The notes: generated by a model from the letters alone, not told the origin. A DNA stretch of 64,000 nucleotides from Sacculina carcini (GCA_916048095.2 OU696574.1:11653087-11717086); one strand, 5' to 3'; shown: positions 53,224 through 64,000, counted from the first letter of the stretch. Numbers and translations: made by a program.

Positions 53224-55973
53224 CTTATGTAACACTTAGGGCACATTTAGGTTACACTTAGGGCACACTTAGGTAACACTTAGGGTACACTTAGGTAACA
53301 CTTAGGGTACACTTAGGTAACACTTAGGGCACACTTAGGTTACACTTAGGGCACAATTAGGTTACACTTAGGGCACACTTAGGTAACACTTAGGGTTCAT
53401 TTAGGTAACACTTAGGGCACACTTAGGTAACACTTAGGTAACACTTAGGTAACACTTAGGTAACACTTAGGTAACACTTAGGTAACACTTAGGGCACACT
53501 TAGGTAACACTTAGGGCACACTTAGGTAACACTTAGGTAACACGTAGGGCACACTTAGGTAACACTTAGGGTACATTTAGGTAACACTTAGGGCACACTT
53601 AGGTAACACTTAGGGTACATTTAGGTAACACTTAGGGCACACTTAGGTAACACTTAGGGTACATTTAGGTAACACTTAGGGCACACTTAGGTAACACTTA
53701 GGTAACACTTAGGTAACACTTAGGTAACACTTAGGTAACACTTAGGGCACACTTAGGTAATACTTAGGTAACACTTAGGGCACACTTAGGTAACACTTAG
53801 GGCACACTTAGGTAACACTTAAGGCACACTTAGGTAACACTTAGGGCACACTTAGGTAACACTTAGGGCACACTTAGGTAACACTTAGGGCACACTTAGG
53901 TAACACTTAGGGCACACTTAGGTAACACTTAGGGCACACTTAGGTAACAGTTAGGGCACACTTGGGTAACACTTGGGTAACACTTGGGTAACACTTAGGT
54001 AACACTTAGGTAACACTTAGGTAACACTTAGGTAACACTTAGGTAACACTTAGGTAACACTTAGGTAACACTTAGGTAACACTTAGGTAACACTTAGGGC
54101 ACACTTAGGTAACACTTAGGGCACACTTAGGTTACACTTAGGGTACATTTAGGTAACACATAGGGTACATTTAGGTAACACTTAGGGCACACTTAGGTAA
54201 CACTTAGGTAACACTTAGGTAACACTTAGGTAACACTTAGGGCACACTTAGGTAACACTTAGGGCACACTTAGGTAACAGTTAGGGCACACTTGGGTAAC
54301 ACTTGGGTAACACTTGGGTAACACTTAGGTAACACTTAGGTAACACTTAGGTAACACTTAGGTAACACTTAGGTAACACTTAGGTAACACTTAGGTAACA
54401 CTTAGGGCACACTTAGGTAACACTTAGGGCACACTTAGGTTACACTTAGGGTACATTTAGGTAACACTTAGGTAACACTTAGGTAACACTTAGGTAACAC
54501 TTAGGTAACACTTAGGGTACACTTAGGTAACACTTAGGGCACACTTAGGTAACACTTAGGGCACACTTAGGTTACACTTAGGTTACACTTAGGGTACATT
54601 TAGGTAACACTTAGGGTACATTTAGGTAACACTTAGGGCACACTTAGGTAACACTTAGGTAACACTTAGGGCACACTTAGGTAACACTTAGGTAACACTT
54701 AGGTAACACTTAGGTAACACTTAGGTAACACTTAGGTAACACTTAGGGCACACTTAGGTAACACTTAGGTAACACTTAGGGCACACTTAGGTAACACTTA
54801 GGGCACACTTAGGTAACACTTAGGTAACACGTAGGGCACACTTAGGTAACACTTAGGTAACACTTAGGACACACTTAGGTAACACTTAGGTAACACTTAG
54901 GTAACACTTAGGTAACACTTAGGGCACACTTAGGTAACACTTAGGGCACACTTGGGTAACACTTATGGCACACTTAGGTAACACTTAGGGCACACTTAGG
55001 TAACACTTAGGTAACACTTAGGTAACACTTAGGTAACACTTAGGTAACACTTAGGGCACACTTAGGTAACACTTAGGGCACACTTAGGTAACACTTAGGG
55101 CACACTTAGGTAACACTTAGGGCACACTTACGTAACACTTAGGGCACACTTAGGTAACACTTAGGGCACACTTAGGTAACAGTTAGGGCACACTTGGGTA
55201 ACACTTGGGTAACACTTGGGTAACACTTAGGTAACACTTAGGTAACACTTAGGTAACACTTAGGTAACACTTAGGTAACACTTAGGTAACACTTAGGTAA
55301 CACTTAGGTAACACTTAGGGCACACTTAGGTAACACTTAGGGCACACTTAGGTTACACTTAGGGTACATTTAGGTAACACATAGGGTACGTTTAGGTAAC
55401 ACTTAGGGCACACTTAGGTAACACTTAGGTAACACTTAGGTAACACTTAGGGCACACTTAGGTAACACTTAGGGCACACTTAGGTAACACTTAAGGCACA
55501 CTTAGGTAACACTTAGGGCACACTTAGGTAACACTTAGGGCACACTTAGGTAACACTTAGGGCACACTTAGGTAACACTTAGGGAACACTTAGGACACAC
55601 TTAGGTAACACTTAGGTAACACTTAGGTAACACTTAGGTAACACTTAGGTAACACTTAGGGTACACTTAGGGTACACTTAGGTAACACTTAGGGCACACT
55701 TAGGTAACACTTAGGGCACACTTAGGTTACACTTAGGGTACATTTAGGTAACACTTAGGGTACATTTAGGTAACACTTAGGGCACACTTAGGTAACACTT
55801 AGGTAACACTTAGGGCACACTTAGGTAACACTTAGGTAACACTTAGGTAACACTTAGGTAACACTTAGGTAACACTTAGGTAACACTTAGGTAACACTTA
55901 GGTAACACTTAGGTAACACTTAGGTAACACTTAGGTAACACTTAGGTAACATTTAGGTAACATTTAGGTAACA
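53224..55973. repeat. Module M14, family L, 2,750 bp
   Basis: CGTAG +319 (53543), GTTAG +726, CATAG +935, GTTAG +1056 (54280), second CGTAG +1606 (54830) with lone GACACA near 54,868, CTTAT-GGCACA +1738 and CTTAC 55127 restore the family L plan. Between CATAG 55380 and CTTAA 55490 there are 110 bp instead of 187 in M1, a loss of seven monomers. Two private features are a doubled GTTACA near 54,571 and GGTACG for GGTACA at 55390, which creates a rare CpG. Confidence 0.8.
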
Positions 55974-57304
55974 CTTATGTAACACTTAGGGCACATTTAG
56001 GTTACACTTAGGGCACACTTAGGTAACACTTAGGGTACACTTAGGTAACACTTAGGGTACACTTAGGTAACACTTAGGGCACACTTAGGTTACACTTAGG
56101 GCACAATTAGGTTACACTTAGGGCACACTTAGGTAACACTTAGGGTTCATTTAGGTAACACTTAGGGCACACTTAGGTAACACTTAGGTAACACTTAGGT
56201 AACACTTAGGTAACACTTAGGTAACACTTAGGTAACACTTAGGGCACACTTAGGTAACACTTAGGGCACACTTAGGTAACACTTAGGTAACACGTAGGGC
56301 ACACTTAGGTAACACTTAGGGTACATTTAGGTAACACTTAGGGCACACTTAGGTAACACTTAGGGTACATTTAGGTAACACTTAGGGCACACTTAGGTAA
56401 CACTTAGGGTACATTTAGGTAACACTTAGGGCACACTTAGGTAACACTTAGGTAACACTTAGGTAACACTTAGGTAACACTTAGGTAACACTTAGGGCAC
56501 ACTTAGGTAATACTTAGGTAACACTTAGGGCACACTTAGGTAACACTTAGGGCACACTTAGGTAACACTTAAGGCACACTTAGGTAACACTTAGGGCACA
56601 CTTAGGTAACACTTAGGGCACACTTAGGTAACACTTAGGGCACACTTAGGTAACACTTAGGGCACACTTAGGTAACACTTAGGGCACACTTAGGTAACAG
56701 TTAGGGCACACTTGGGTAACACTTGGGTAACACTTGGGTAACACTTAGGTAACACTTAGGTAACACTTAGGTAACACTTAGGTAACACTTAGGTAACACT
56801 TAGGTAACACTTAGGTAACACTTAGGTAACACTTAGGGCACACTTAGGTAACACTTAGGGCACACTTAGGTTACACTTAGGGTACATTTAGGTAACACAT
56901 AGGGTACATTTAGGTAACACTTAGGGCACACTTAGGTAACACTTAGGTAACACTTAGGTAACACTTAGGTAACACTTAGGTAACACTTAGGTAACACTTA
57001 GGGTACACTTAGGGTACACTTAGGTAACACTTAGGGCACACTTAGGTAACACTTAGGGCACACTTAGGTTACACTTAGGGTACATTTAGGTAACACTTAG
57101 GGTACATTTAGGTAACACTTAGGGCACACTTAGGTAACACTTAGGTAACACTTAGGGCACACTTAGGTAACACTTAGGTAACACTTAGGTAACACTTAGG
57201 TAACACTTAGGTAACACTTAGGTAACACTTAGGTAACACTTAGGTAACACTTAGGTAACACTTAGGTAACACTTAGGTAACATTTAGGTAACATTTAGGT
57301 AACA
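55974..57304. repeat. Module M15, strongly shortened, 1,331 bp
   Basis: The constant part is complete: CGTAG 56293 (+319), GTTAG 56700 (+726), CATAG 56898 (+924). Soon after CATAG the sequence passes through a canonical run to the GGTACA pair (near 57,000) and the next T at 57305. CTTAT-GGCACA, CTTAC, the second GTTAG and CATAG, CTTAA and GGAACA are all missing. At 121 monomers it is the shortest module and shows which part is dispensable for module propagation. Confidence 0.83.
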
Positions 57305-60131
57305 CTTATGTAACACTTAGGGCACATTTAGGTTACACTTAGGGCACACTTAGGTAACACTTAGGGTACACTTAGGTAACACTTAGGGTACACTTAGGTA
57401 ACACTTAGGGCACACTTAGGTTACACTTAGGGCACAATTAGGTTACACTTAGGGCACACTTAGGTAACACTTAGGGTTCATTTAGGTAACACTTAGGGCA
57501 CACTTAGGTAACACTTAGGTAACACTTAGGTAACACTTAGGTAACACTTAGGTAACACTTAGGTAACACTTAGGGCACACTTAGGTAACACTTAGGGCAC
57601 ACTTAGGTAACACTTAGGTAACACGTAGGGCACACTTAGGTAACACTTAGGGTACATTTAGGTAACACTTAGGGCACACTTAGGTAACACTTAGGGTACA
57701 TTTAGGTAACACTTAGGGCACACTTAGGTAACACTTAGGGTACATTTAGGTAACACTTAGGGCACACTTAGGTAACACTTAGGTAACACTTAGGTAACAC
57801 TTAGGTAACACTTAGGTAACACTTAGGGCACACTTAGGTAATACTTAGGTAACACTTAGGGCACACTTAGGTAACACTTAGGGCACACTTAGGTAACACT
57901 TAAGGCACACTTAGGTAACACTTAGGGCACACTTAGGTAACACTTAGGGCACACTTAGGTAACACTTAGGGCACACTTAGGTAACACTTAGGGCACACTT
58001 AGGTAACACTTAGGGCACACTTAGGTAACAGTTAGGGCACACTTGGGTAACACTTGGGTAACACTTGGGTAACACTTAGGTAACACTTAGGTAACACTTA
58101 GGTAACACTTAGGTAACACTTAGGTAACACTTAGGTAACACTTAGGTAACACTTAGGTAACACTTAGGGCACACTTAGGTAACACTTAGGGCACACTTAG
58201 GTTACACTTAGGGTACATTTAGGTAACACATAGGGTACATTTAGGTAACACTTAGGGCACACTTAGGTAACACTTAGGTAACACTTAGGTAACACTTAGG
58301 TAACACTTAGGGCACACTTAGGTAACACTTAGGGCACACTTAGGTAACAGTTAGGGCACACTTGGGTAACACTTGGGTAACACTTGGGTAACACTTAGGT
58401 AACACTTAGGTAACACTTAGGTAACACTTAGGTAACACTTAGGTAACACTTAGGTAACACTTAGGTAACACTTAGGGCACACTTAGGTAACACTTAGGGC
58501 ACACTTAGGTTACACTTAGGGTACATTTAGGTAACACTTAGGTAACACTTAGGTAACACTTAGGTAACACTTAGGTAACACTTAGGGTACACTTAGGTAA
58601 CACTTAGGGCACACTTAGGTAACACTTAGGGCACACTTAGGTTACACTTAGGGTACATTTAGGTAACACTTAGGGCACACTTAGGTTACACTTAGGGTAC
58701 ATTTAGGTAACACTTAGGGCACACTTAGGTAACACTTAGGTAACACTTAGGGCACACTTAGGTAACACTTAGGTAACACTTAGGTAACACTTAGGTAACA
58801 CTTAGGTAACACTTAGGTAACACTTAGGGCACACTTAGGTAACACTTAGGTAACACTTAGGGCACACTTAGGTAACACTTAGGGCACACTTAGGTAACAC
58901 TTAGGTAACACGTAGGGCACACTTAGGTAACACTTAGGTAACACTTAGGACACACTTAGGTAACACTTAGGTAACACTTAGGTAACACTTAGGTAACACT
59001 TAGGGCACACTTAGGTAACACTTAGGGCACACTTGGGTAACACTTATGGCACACTTAGGTAACACTTAGGGCACACTTAGGTAACACTTAGGTAACACTT
59101 AGGTAACACTTAGGTAACACTTAGGTAACACTTAGGGCACACTTAGGTAACACTTAGGGCACACTTAGGTAACACTTAGGGCACACTTAGGTAACACTTA
59201 GGGCACACTTACGTAACACTTAGGGCACACTTAGGTAACACTTAGGGCACACTTAGGTAACAGTTAGGGCACACTTGGGTAACACTTGGGTAACACTTGG
59301 GTAACACTTAGGTAACACTTAGGTAACACTTAGGTAACACTTAGGTAACACTTAGGTAACACTTAGGTAACACTTAGGTAACACTTAGGTAACACTTAGG
59401 GCACACTTAGGTAACACTTAGGGCACACTTAGGTTACACTTAGGGTACATTTAGGTAACACATAGGGTACATTTAGGTAACACTTAGGGCACACTTAGGT
59501 AACACTTAGGTAACACTTAGGTAACACTTAGGTAACACTTAGGTAACACTTAGGGCACACTTAGGTAACACTTAGGGCACACTTAGGTAACACTTAGGGC
59601 ACACTTAGGTAACACTTAGGGCACACTTAGGTAACACTTAGGGCACACTTAGGTAACACTTAAGGCACACTTAGGTAACACTTAGGGCACACTTAGGTAA
59701 CACTTAGGGCACACTTAGGTAACACTTAGGGCACACTTAGGTAACACTTAGGGAACACTTAGGACACACTTAGGTAACACTTAGGTAACACTTAGGTAAC
59801 ACTTAGGTAACACTTAGGTAACACTTAGGGTACACTTAGGGTACACTTAGGTAACACTTAGGGCACACTTAGGTAACACTTAGGGCACACTTAGGTTACA
59901 CTTAGGGTACATTTAGGTAACACTTAGGGTACATTTAGGTAACACTTAGGGCACACTTAGGTAACACTTAGGTAACACTTAGGGCACACTTAGGTAACAC
60001 TTAGGTAACACTTAGGTAACACTTAGGTAACACTTAGGTAACACTTAGGTAACACTTAGGTAACACTTAGGTAACACTTAGGTAACACTTAGGTAACACT
60101 TAGGTAACATTTAGGTAACATTTAGGTAACA
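57305..60131. repeat. Module M16, family L, 2,827 bp
   Basis: Offsets: CGTAG +319 (57624), GTTAG +726 (58031), CATAG +924, GTTAG +1045 (58350), second CGTAG +1606 (58911) with lone GACACA near 58,949, CTTAT-GGCACA +1738 (59043), CTTAC 59208, GTTAG 59263, CATAG 59461, CTTAA 59659, GGAACA 59752, T 60132 (380 bp later). It is the last complete T module. It is very close to M1 and M14, on the other side of the S block. Confidence 0.83.
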
Positions 60132-60246
60132 CTTATGTAACACTTAGGGCACATTTAGGTTACACTTAGGGCACACTTAGGTAACACTTAGGGTACATTT
60201 AGGTAACACTTAGGGCACACTTAGGTAACACTTAGGGTACACGTAG
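60132..60246. other. Right L/A junction with hybrid monomer
   Basis: The 17th T at 60132 is followed by the usual GGCACA-TTTAG and GTTACA monomers. At about 60,191 the expected GGTACA-CTTAG is GGTACA-TTTAG, as in the stretch that normally follows CGTAG. Two GGTACA steps later, the monomer at about 60,236-60,246 reads GGTACA-CGTAG. Every other CGTAG I examined is preceded by GTAACA. From CGTAG 60242 on, the sequence is family A. ATTAG, GGTTCA and GTAATA are missing. The junction looks like one or two exchanges between GGTACA-containing monomers, with register kept. Confidence 0.78.
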
Positions 60247-63200
60247 GGCACACTTAGGTAACACTTAGGTAACACTTAGGTAACACTTAGGACACACTTA
60301 GGGAACACTTAGGACACACTTAGGTAACACTTAGGTAACACTTAGGTAACACTTAGGTAACACTTAGGGCACACTTAGGTAACACTTAGGGCACACTTGG
60401 GTAACACTTATGGCACACTTAGGACACACTTAGGGAACACTTTGGACACACTTAGGTAACACTTAGGTAACACTTAGGTAACACTTAGGTAACACTTAGG
60501 TAACACTTAGGGCACACTTAGGTAACACTTAGGTAACACTTAGGGCACACTTAGGTAACACTTAGGGCACACTTAGGTAACACTTAGGTAACACGTAGGG
60601 CACACTTAGGTAACACTTAGGTAACACTTAGGTAACACTTAGGACACACTTAGGGAACACTTAGGACACACTTAGGTAACACTTAGGTAACACTTAGGTA
60701 ACACTTAGGTAACACTTAGGGCACACTTAGGTAACACTTAGGGCACACTTGGGTAACACTTATGGCACACTTAGGTAACACTTAGGGCACACTTAGGTAA
60801 CACTTAGGTAACACTTAGGTAACACTTAGGTAACACTTAGGTAACACTTAGGGCACACTTAGGTAACACTTAGGGCACACTTAGGTAACACTTAGGGCAC
60901 ACTTAGGTAACACTTAGGGCACACTTAGGTAACACTTAGGGCACACTTAGGTAACACTTAGGGCACACTTAGGTAACAGTTAGGGCACACTTGGGTAACA
61001 CTTGGGTAACACTTGGGTAACACTTAGGTAACACTTAGGTAACACTTAGGTAACACTTAGGTAACACTTAGGTAACACTTAGGTAACACTTAGGTAACAC
61101 TTAGGTAACACTTAGGTAACACTTAGGGCACACTTAGGTAACACTTAGGTAACACTTAGGTAACACTTAGGTAACACTTAGGTAACACTTAGGGCACACT
61201 TAGGTAACACTTAGGGCACACTTAGGTAACACTTAGGGCACACTTAGGTAACACTTAGGGCACACTTAGGTAACACTTAGGGCACACTTAGGTAACACTT
61301 AGGGCACACTTAGGTAACAGTTAGGGCACACTTGGGTAACACTTGGGTAACACTTGGGTAACACTTAGGTAACACTTAGGTAACACTTAGGTAACACTTA
61401 GGTAACACTTAGGTAACACTTAGGTAACACTTAGGTAACACTTAGGTAACACTTAGGTAACACTTAGGGCACACTTAGGTAACACTTAGGGCACACTTAG
61501 GTTACACTTAGGGTACATTTAGGTAACACATAGGGAACATTTAGGTAACACTTAGGGCACACTTAGGTAACACTTAGGTAACACTTAGGTAACACTTAGG
61601 TAACACTTAGGGCACACTTAGGTAACACTTAGGGCACACTTAGGTAACACTTAGGGCACACTTAGGTAACACTTAGGGCACACTTAGGTAACACTTAGGG
61701 CACACTTAGGTAACACTTAAGGCACACTTAGGTAACACTTAGGGCACACTTAGGTAACACTTAGGGCACACTTAGGTAACACTTAGGGCACACTTAGGTA
61801 ACACTTAGGGCACACTTAGGTAACACTTAGGGCACACTTAGGTAACACTTAGGGCACACTTAGGTAACACTTAGGGCACACTTAGGTAACACTTAGGGCA
61901 CACTTAGGACACACTTAGGGAACACTTAGGACACACTTAGGTAACACTTAGGTAACACTTAGGTAACACTTAGGTAACACTTAGGTAACACTTAGGTAAC
62001 ACTTAGGGTACACTTAGGTAACACTTAGGGCACACTTAGGTAACACTTAGGGCACACTTAGGTTACACTTAGGGTACATTTAGGTAACACTTAGGGTACA
62101 TTTAGGTAACACTTAGGGCACACTTAGGTAACACTTAGGTAACACTTAGGGCACACTTAGGTAACACTTAGGTAACACTTAGGTAACACTTAGGTAACAC
62201 TTAGGTAACACTTAGGTAACACTTAGGGCACACTTAGGTAACACTTAGGTAACACTTAGGGCACACTTAGGTAACACTTAGGGCACACTTAGGTAACACT
62301 TAGGTAACACGTAGGGCACACTTAGGTAACACTTAGGTAACACTTAGGTAACACTTAGGACACACTTAGGGAACACTTAGGACACACTTAGGTAACACTT
62401 AGGTAACACTTAGGTAACACTTAGGTAACACTTAGGGCACACTTAGGTAACACTTAGGGCACACTTAGGTAACACTTAGGGCACACTTAGGTAACACTTA
62501 AGGCACACTTAGGTAACACTTAGGGCACACTTAGGTAACACTTAGGGCACACTTAGGTAACACTTAGGGCACACTTAGGTAACACTTAGGGCACACTTAG
62601 GTAACACTTAGGGCACACTTAGGTAACACTTAGGGCACACTTAGGTAACACTTAGGGCACACTTAGGACACACTTAGGGAACACTTAGGACACACTTAGG
62701 TAACACTTAGGTAACACTTAGGTAACACTTAGGTAACACTTAGGTAACACTTAGGTAACACTTAGGGTACACTTAGGTAACACTTAGGGCACACTTAGGT
62801 AACACTTAGGGCACACTTAGGTTACACTTAGGGTACATTTAGGTAACACTTAGGGTACATTTAGGTAACACTTAGGGCACACTTAGGTAACACTTAGGTA
62901 ACACTTAGGGCACACTTAGGTAACACTTAGGTAACACTTAGGTAACACTTAGGTAACACTTAGGTAACACTTAGGTAACACTTAGGGCACACTTAGGTAA
63001 CACTTAGGTAACACTTAGGGCACACTTAGGTAACACTTAGGGCACACTTAGGTAACACTTAGGTAACACGTAGGGCACACTTAGGTAACACTTAGGTAAC
63101 ACTTAGGTAACACTTAGGACACACTTAGGGAACACTTAGGACACACTTAGGTAACACTTAGGTAACACTTAGGTAACACTTATGGCACACTTAGGTAACA

Positions 63201-64000
63201 CTTAGGGCACACTTAGGTAACACTTAGGTAACACTTAGGTAACACTTAGGTAACACTTAGGTAACACTTAGGGCACACTTAGGTAACACTTAGGGCACAC
63301 TTAGGTAACACTTAGGGCACACTTAGGTAACACTTAGGGCACACTTACGTAACACTTAGGGCACACTTAGGTAACACTTAGGGCACACTTAGGTAACAGT
63401 TAGGGCACACTTGGGTAACACTTGGGTAACACTTGGGTAACACTTAGGTAACACTTAGGTAACACTTAGGTAACACTTAGGTAACACTTAGGTAACACTT
63501 AGGTAACACTTAGGTAACACTTAGGTAACACTTAGGGCACACTTAGGTAACACTTAGGGCACACTTAGGTTACACTTAGGGTACATTTAGGTAACACATA
63601 GGGTACATTTAGGTAACACTTAGGGCACACTTAGGTAACACTTAGGTAACACTTAGGTAACACTTAGGTAACACTTAGGGCACACTTAGGTAACACTTAG
63701 GGCACACTTAGGTAACACTTAGGGCACACTTAGGTAACACTTAGGGCACACTTAGGTAACACTTAGAGCACACTTAGGTAACACTTAAGGCACACTTAGG
63801 TAACACTTAGGGCACACTTAGGTAACACTTAGGGCACACTTAGGTAACACTTAGGGCACACTTAGGTAACACTTAGGGAACACTTAGGACACACTTAGGT
63901 AACACTTAGGTAACACTTAGGTAACACTTAGGTAACACTTAGGTAACACTTAGGGTACACTTAGGGTACACTTAGGTAACACTTAGGGCACACTTAGGTA
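60242..64000. repeat. Right outer domain, HOR family A
   Basis: Paired GACACA around GGAACA returns at 60.29, 60.43, 60.65, 61.92, 62.37, 62.68 and 63.12 kb. CGTAG is at 60242, 60594, 62310 and 63069, GTTAG at 60979, 61320 and 63399, CATAG-GGAACA near 61,535 and CTTAC at 63344. The order matches family A copy 1 from 6683 to about 10,290 with small length differences. The CTTAT-GGCACA at 63179 follows GACACA after only a few monomers, a loss of five compared with 9.5-9.6 kb. At about 63,880 a GGAACA preceded by GTAACA appears, as at 10285. Private changes are TTTGG near 60,441 and GAGCAC near 63,765. The unit is cut by the window end. Confidence 0.83.

Larger units (their letters stand above)
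16632..60241. repeat. Inner domain with T-bearing HOR modules (families L and S)
   Basis: The domain is marked by T (two GTAACA-TTTAG monomers, then CTTAT followed by GTAACA). T occurs 17 times, with CTTAT starting at 16781, 19575, 21841, 26791, 29068, 32874, 36372, 39870, 42081, 44446, 46437, 48648, 51024, 53224, 55974, 57305 and 60132, and nowhere else in the window. A GTAATA monomer (first at 17314) is likewise confined here. In all 16 complete modules the spacing from T is identical for the landmarks that follow: ATTAG +132, CGTAG +319, CTTAA +594 and GTTAG +726. GGAACA lies 380 bp before T in most modules (369 or 391 in a few). Differences between modules are in the middle part, after +726. 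Confidence 0.88.
1..64000. repeat. 11-bp tandem satellite array filling the window
   Basis: The whole window is a head-to-tail array of GTAACACTTAG, about 5,818 monomers in one orientation. The core CTTAG starts at every position equal to 6 modulo 11. I checked the first base group of every 660-base block through the window and the register never moves. Commonest linker variants are GTAACA and GGCACA; GGTACA, GACACA, GGAACA and GTTACA are rarer. The ACA end of the linker and the TTAG of the core are the most constant parts. GC is 4/11 in the canonical monomer and 6/11 in the GGCACA monomer. Canonical monomers carry TAA and TAG on + and TAA on -, so all six frames close about every 33 bases and no gene is possible. 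No stretch of unique sequence, transposon or inverted segment is seen. Species and satellite family name are not recognised. Confidence 0.98.

Noticed and set aside
16632..60241. Transposon insertion explaining the inner domain
   Set aside because: The inner domain consists of the same 11-bp monomer in the same register and orientation. No terminal repeats, target duplications or non-satellite bases are seen at its edges.
1..64000. TTAGG and TTAGGG motifs suggesting a telomere
   Set aside because: They occur as part of the 11-bp monomer (CTTAG joined to G or GG) and never as tandem TTAGG or TTAGGG. The spacing is 11 or 22 bp. A subtelomeric location is possible but the motif alone does not show it.
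1..64000. CRISPR array
   Set aside because: There are no unique spacers between the repeats, the unit is only 11 bp, and the array is continuous for 64 kb with nested higher-order structure.
1..64000. Repetitive protein-coding gene
   Set aside because: Each canonical monomer holds TAA and TAG on + and TAA on -, and 11 is coprime with 3, so every frame is stopped about every 33 bases. Even the CTTGG triplets, which drop three TAA on the - strand, open a frame by only about 66 bases.
1..64000. Assignment to a named satellite family or species
   Set aside because: I do not recognise GTAACACTTAG as a described satellite. A search of repeat databases and tandem-repeat catalogues on both strands and all rotations would decide; I could not run it.

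Overview
The whole 64 kb window is one uninterrupted satellite DNA array. I see no gene, RNA gene, transposon or unique sequence anywhere in it. The building block is an 11-bp monomer, GTAACACTTAG. About 5,818 copies run head to tail in one orientation. The core CTTAG always begins at positions equal to 6 modulo 11, from base 6 to base 63,993. I checked the register every 660 bases and found no net shift. Variation is by single-base substitution. It falls mainly in the six-base linker (GTAACA, GGCACA, GGTACA, GACACA, GGAACA, GTTACA) and occasionally in the core (TTTAG, CTTGG, CTTAA, CTTAC, CTTAT, CGTAG, CATAG, GTTAG, ATTAG). Length changes occur in whole monomers. Every canonical monomer carries TAA and TAG on the + strand and TAA on the - strand. 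Because 11 is not a multiple of 3, every frame is closed about every 33 bases, so the array cannot code. This is eukaryotic satellite heterochromatin (centromeric, pericentromeric or subtelomeric). I cannot name the species or a known satellite family.

Rare variant monomers act as landmarks and reveal nested higher-order repeats (HORs). Three families are arranged symmetrically. Family A fills 1 to about 16.63 kb and 60.24 to 64 kb. It is marked by GGAACA flanked on both sides by GACACA, and by CATAG followed by GGAACA. Family L fills about 16.63-32.87 kb and 53.22-60.13 kb. It carries a landmark called T here (CTTAT followed by GTAACA), a GTAATA monomer, and in its full modules a second CGTAG with a lone GACACA. 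Family S fills 32.87-53.22 kb. It has T and GTAATA but no second CGTAG, and has a 2,211-bp core module. The order is therefore A-L-S-L-A.

Family A contains two ~6-kb units (4,604-10,708 and 10,709-16,329), an internal 1,210-bp tandem, a 748-bp tandem and a clean 451-bp deletion. Family L contains a tandem supra-repeat of about 7.22 kb. Family S contains two consecutive 3,498-bp modules and 2.0-2.4-kb modules. In all 16 complete T modules the first 726 bp (T to GTTAG) keeps exactly the same monomer count, while the rest of the module gains and loses blocks.

The picture is of repeated unequal exchange that always stays in 11-bp register, with family S as the likely youngest core. Function is not shown by the sequence. 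A centromere-like layered expansion is the hypothesis I would test first. Two small motifs recur at fixed places: a four-GGG cluster in about 60 copies, and the palindrome-like core TTAYGTAA in about 40 copies.
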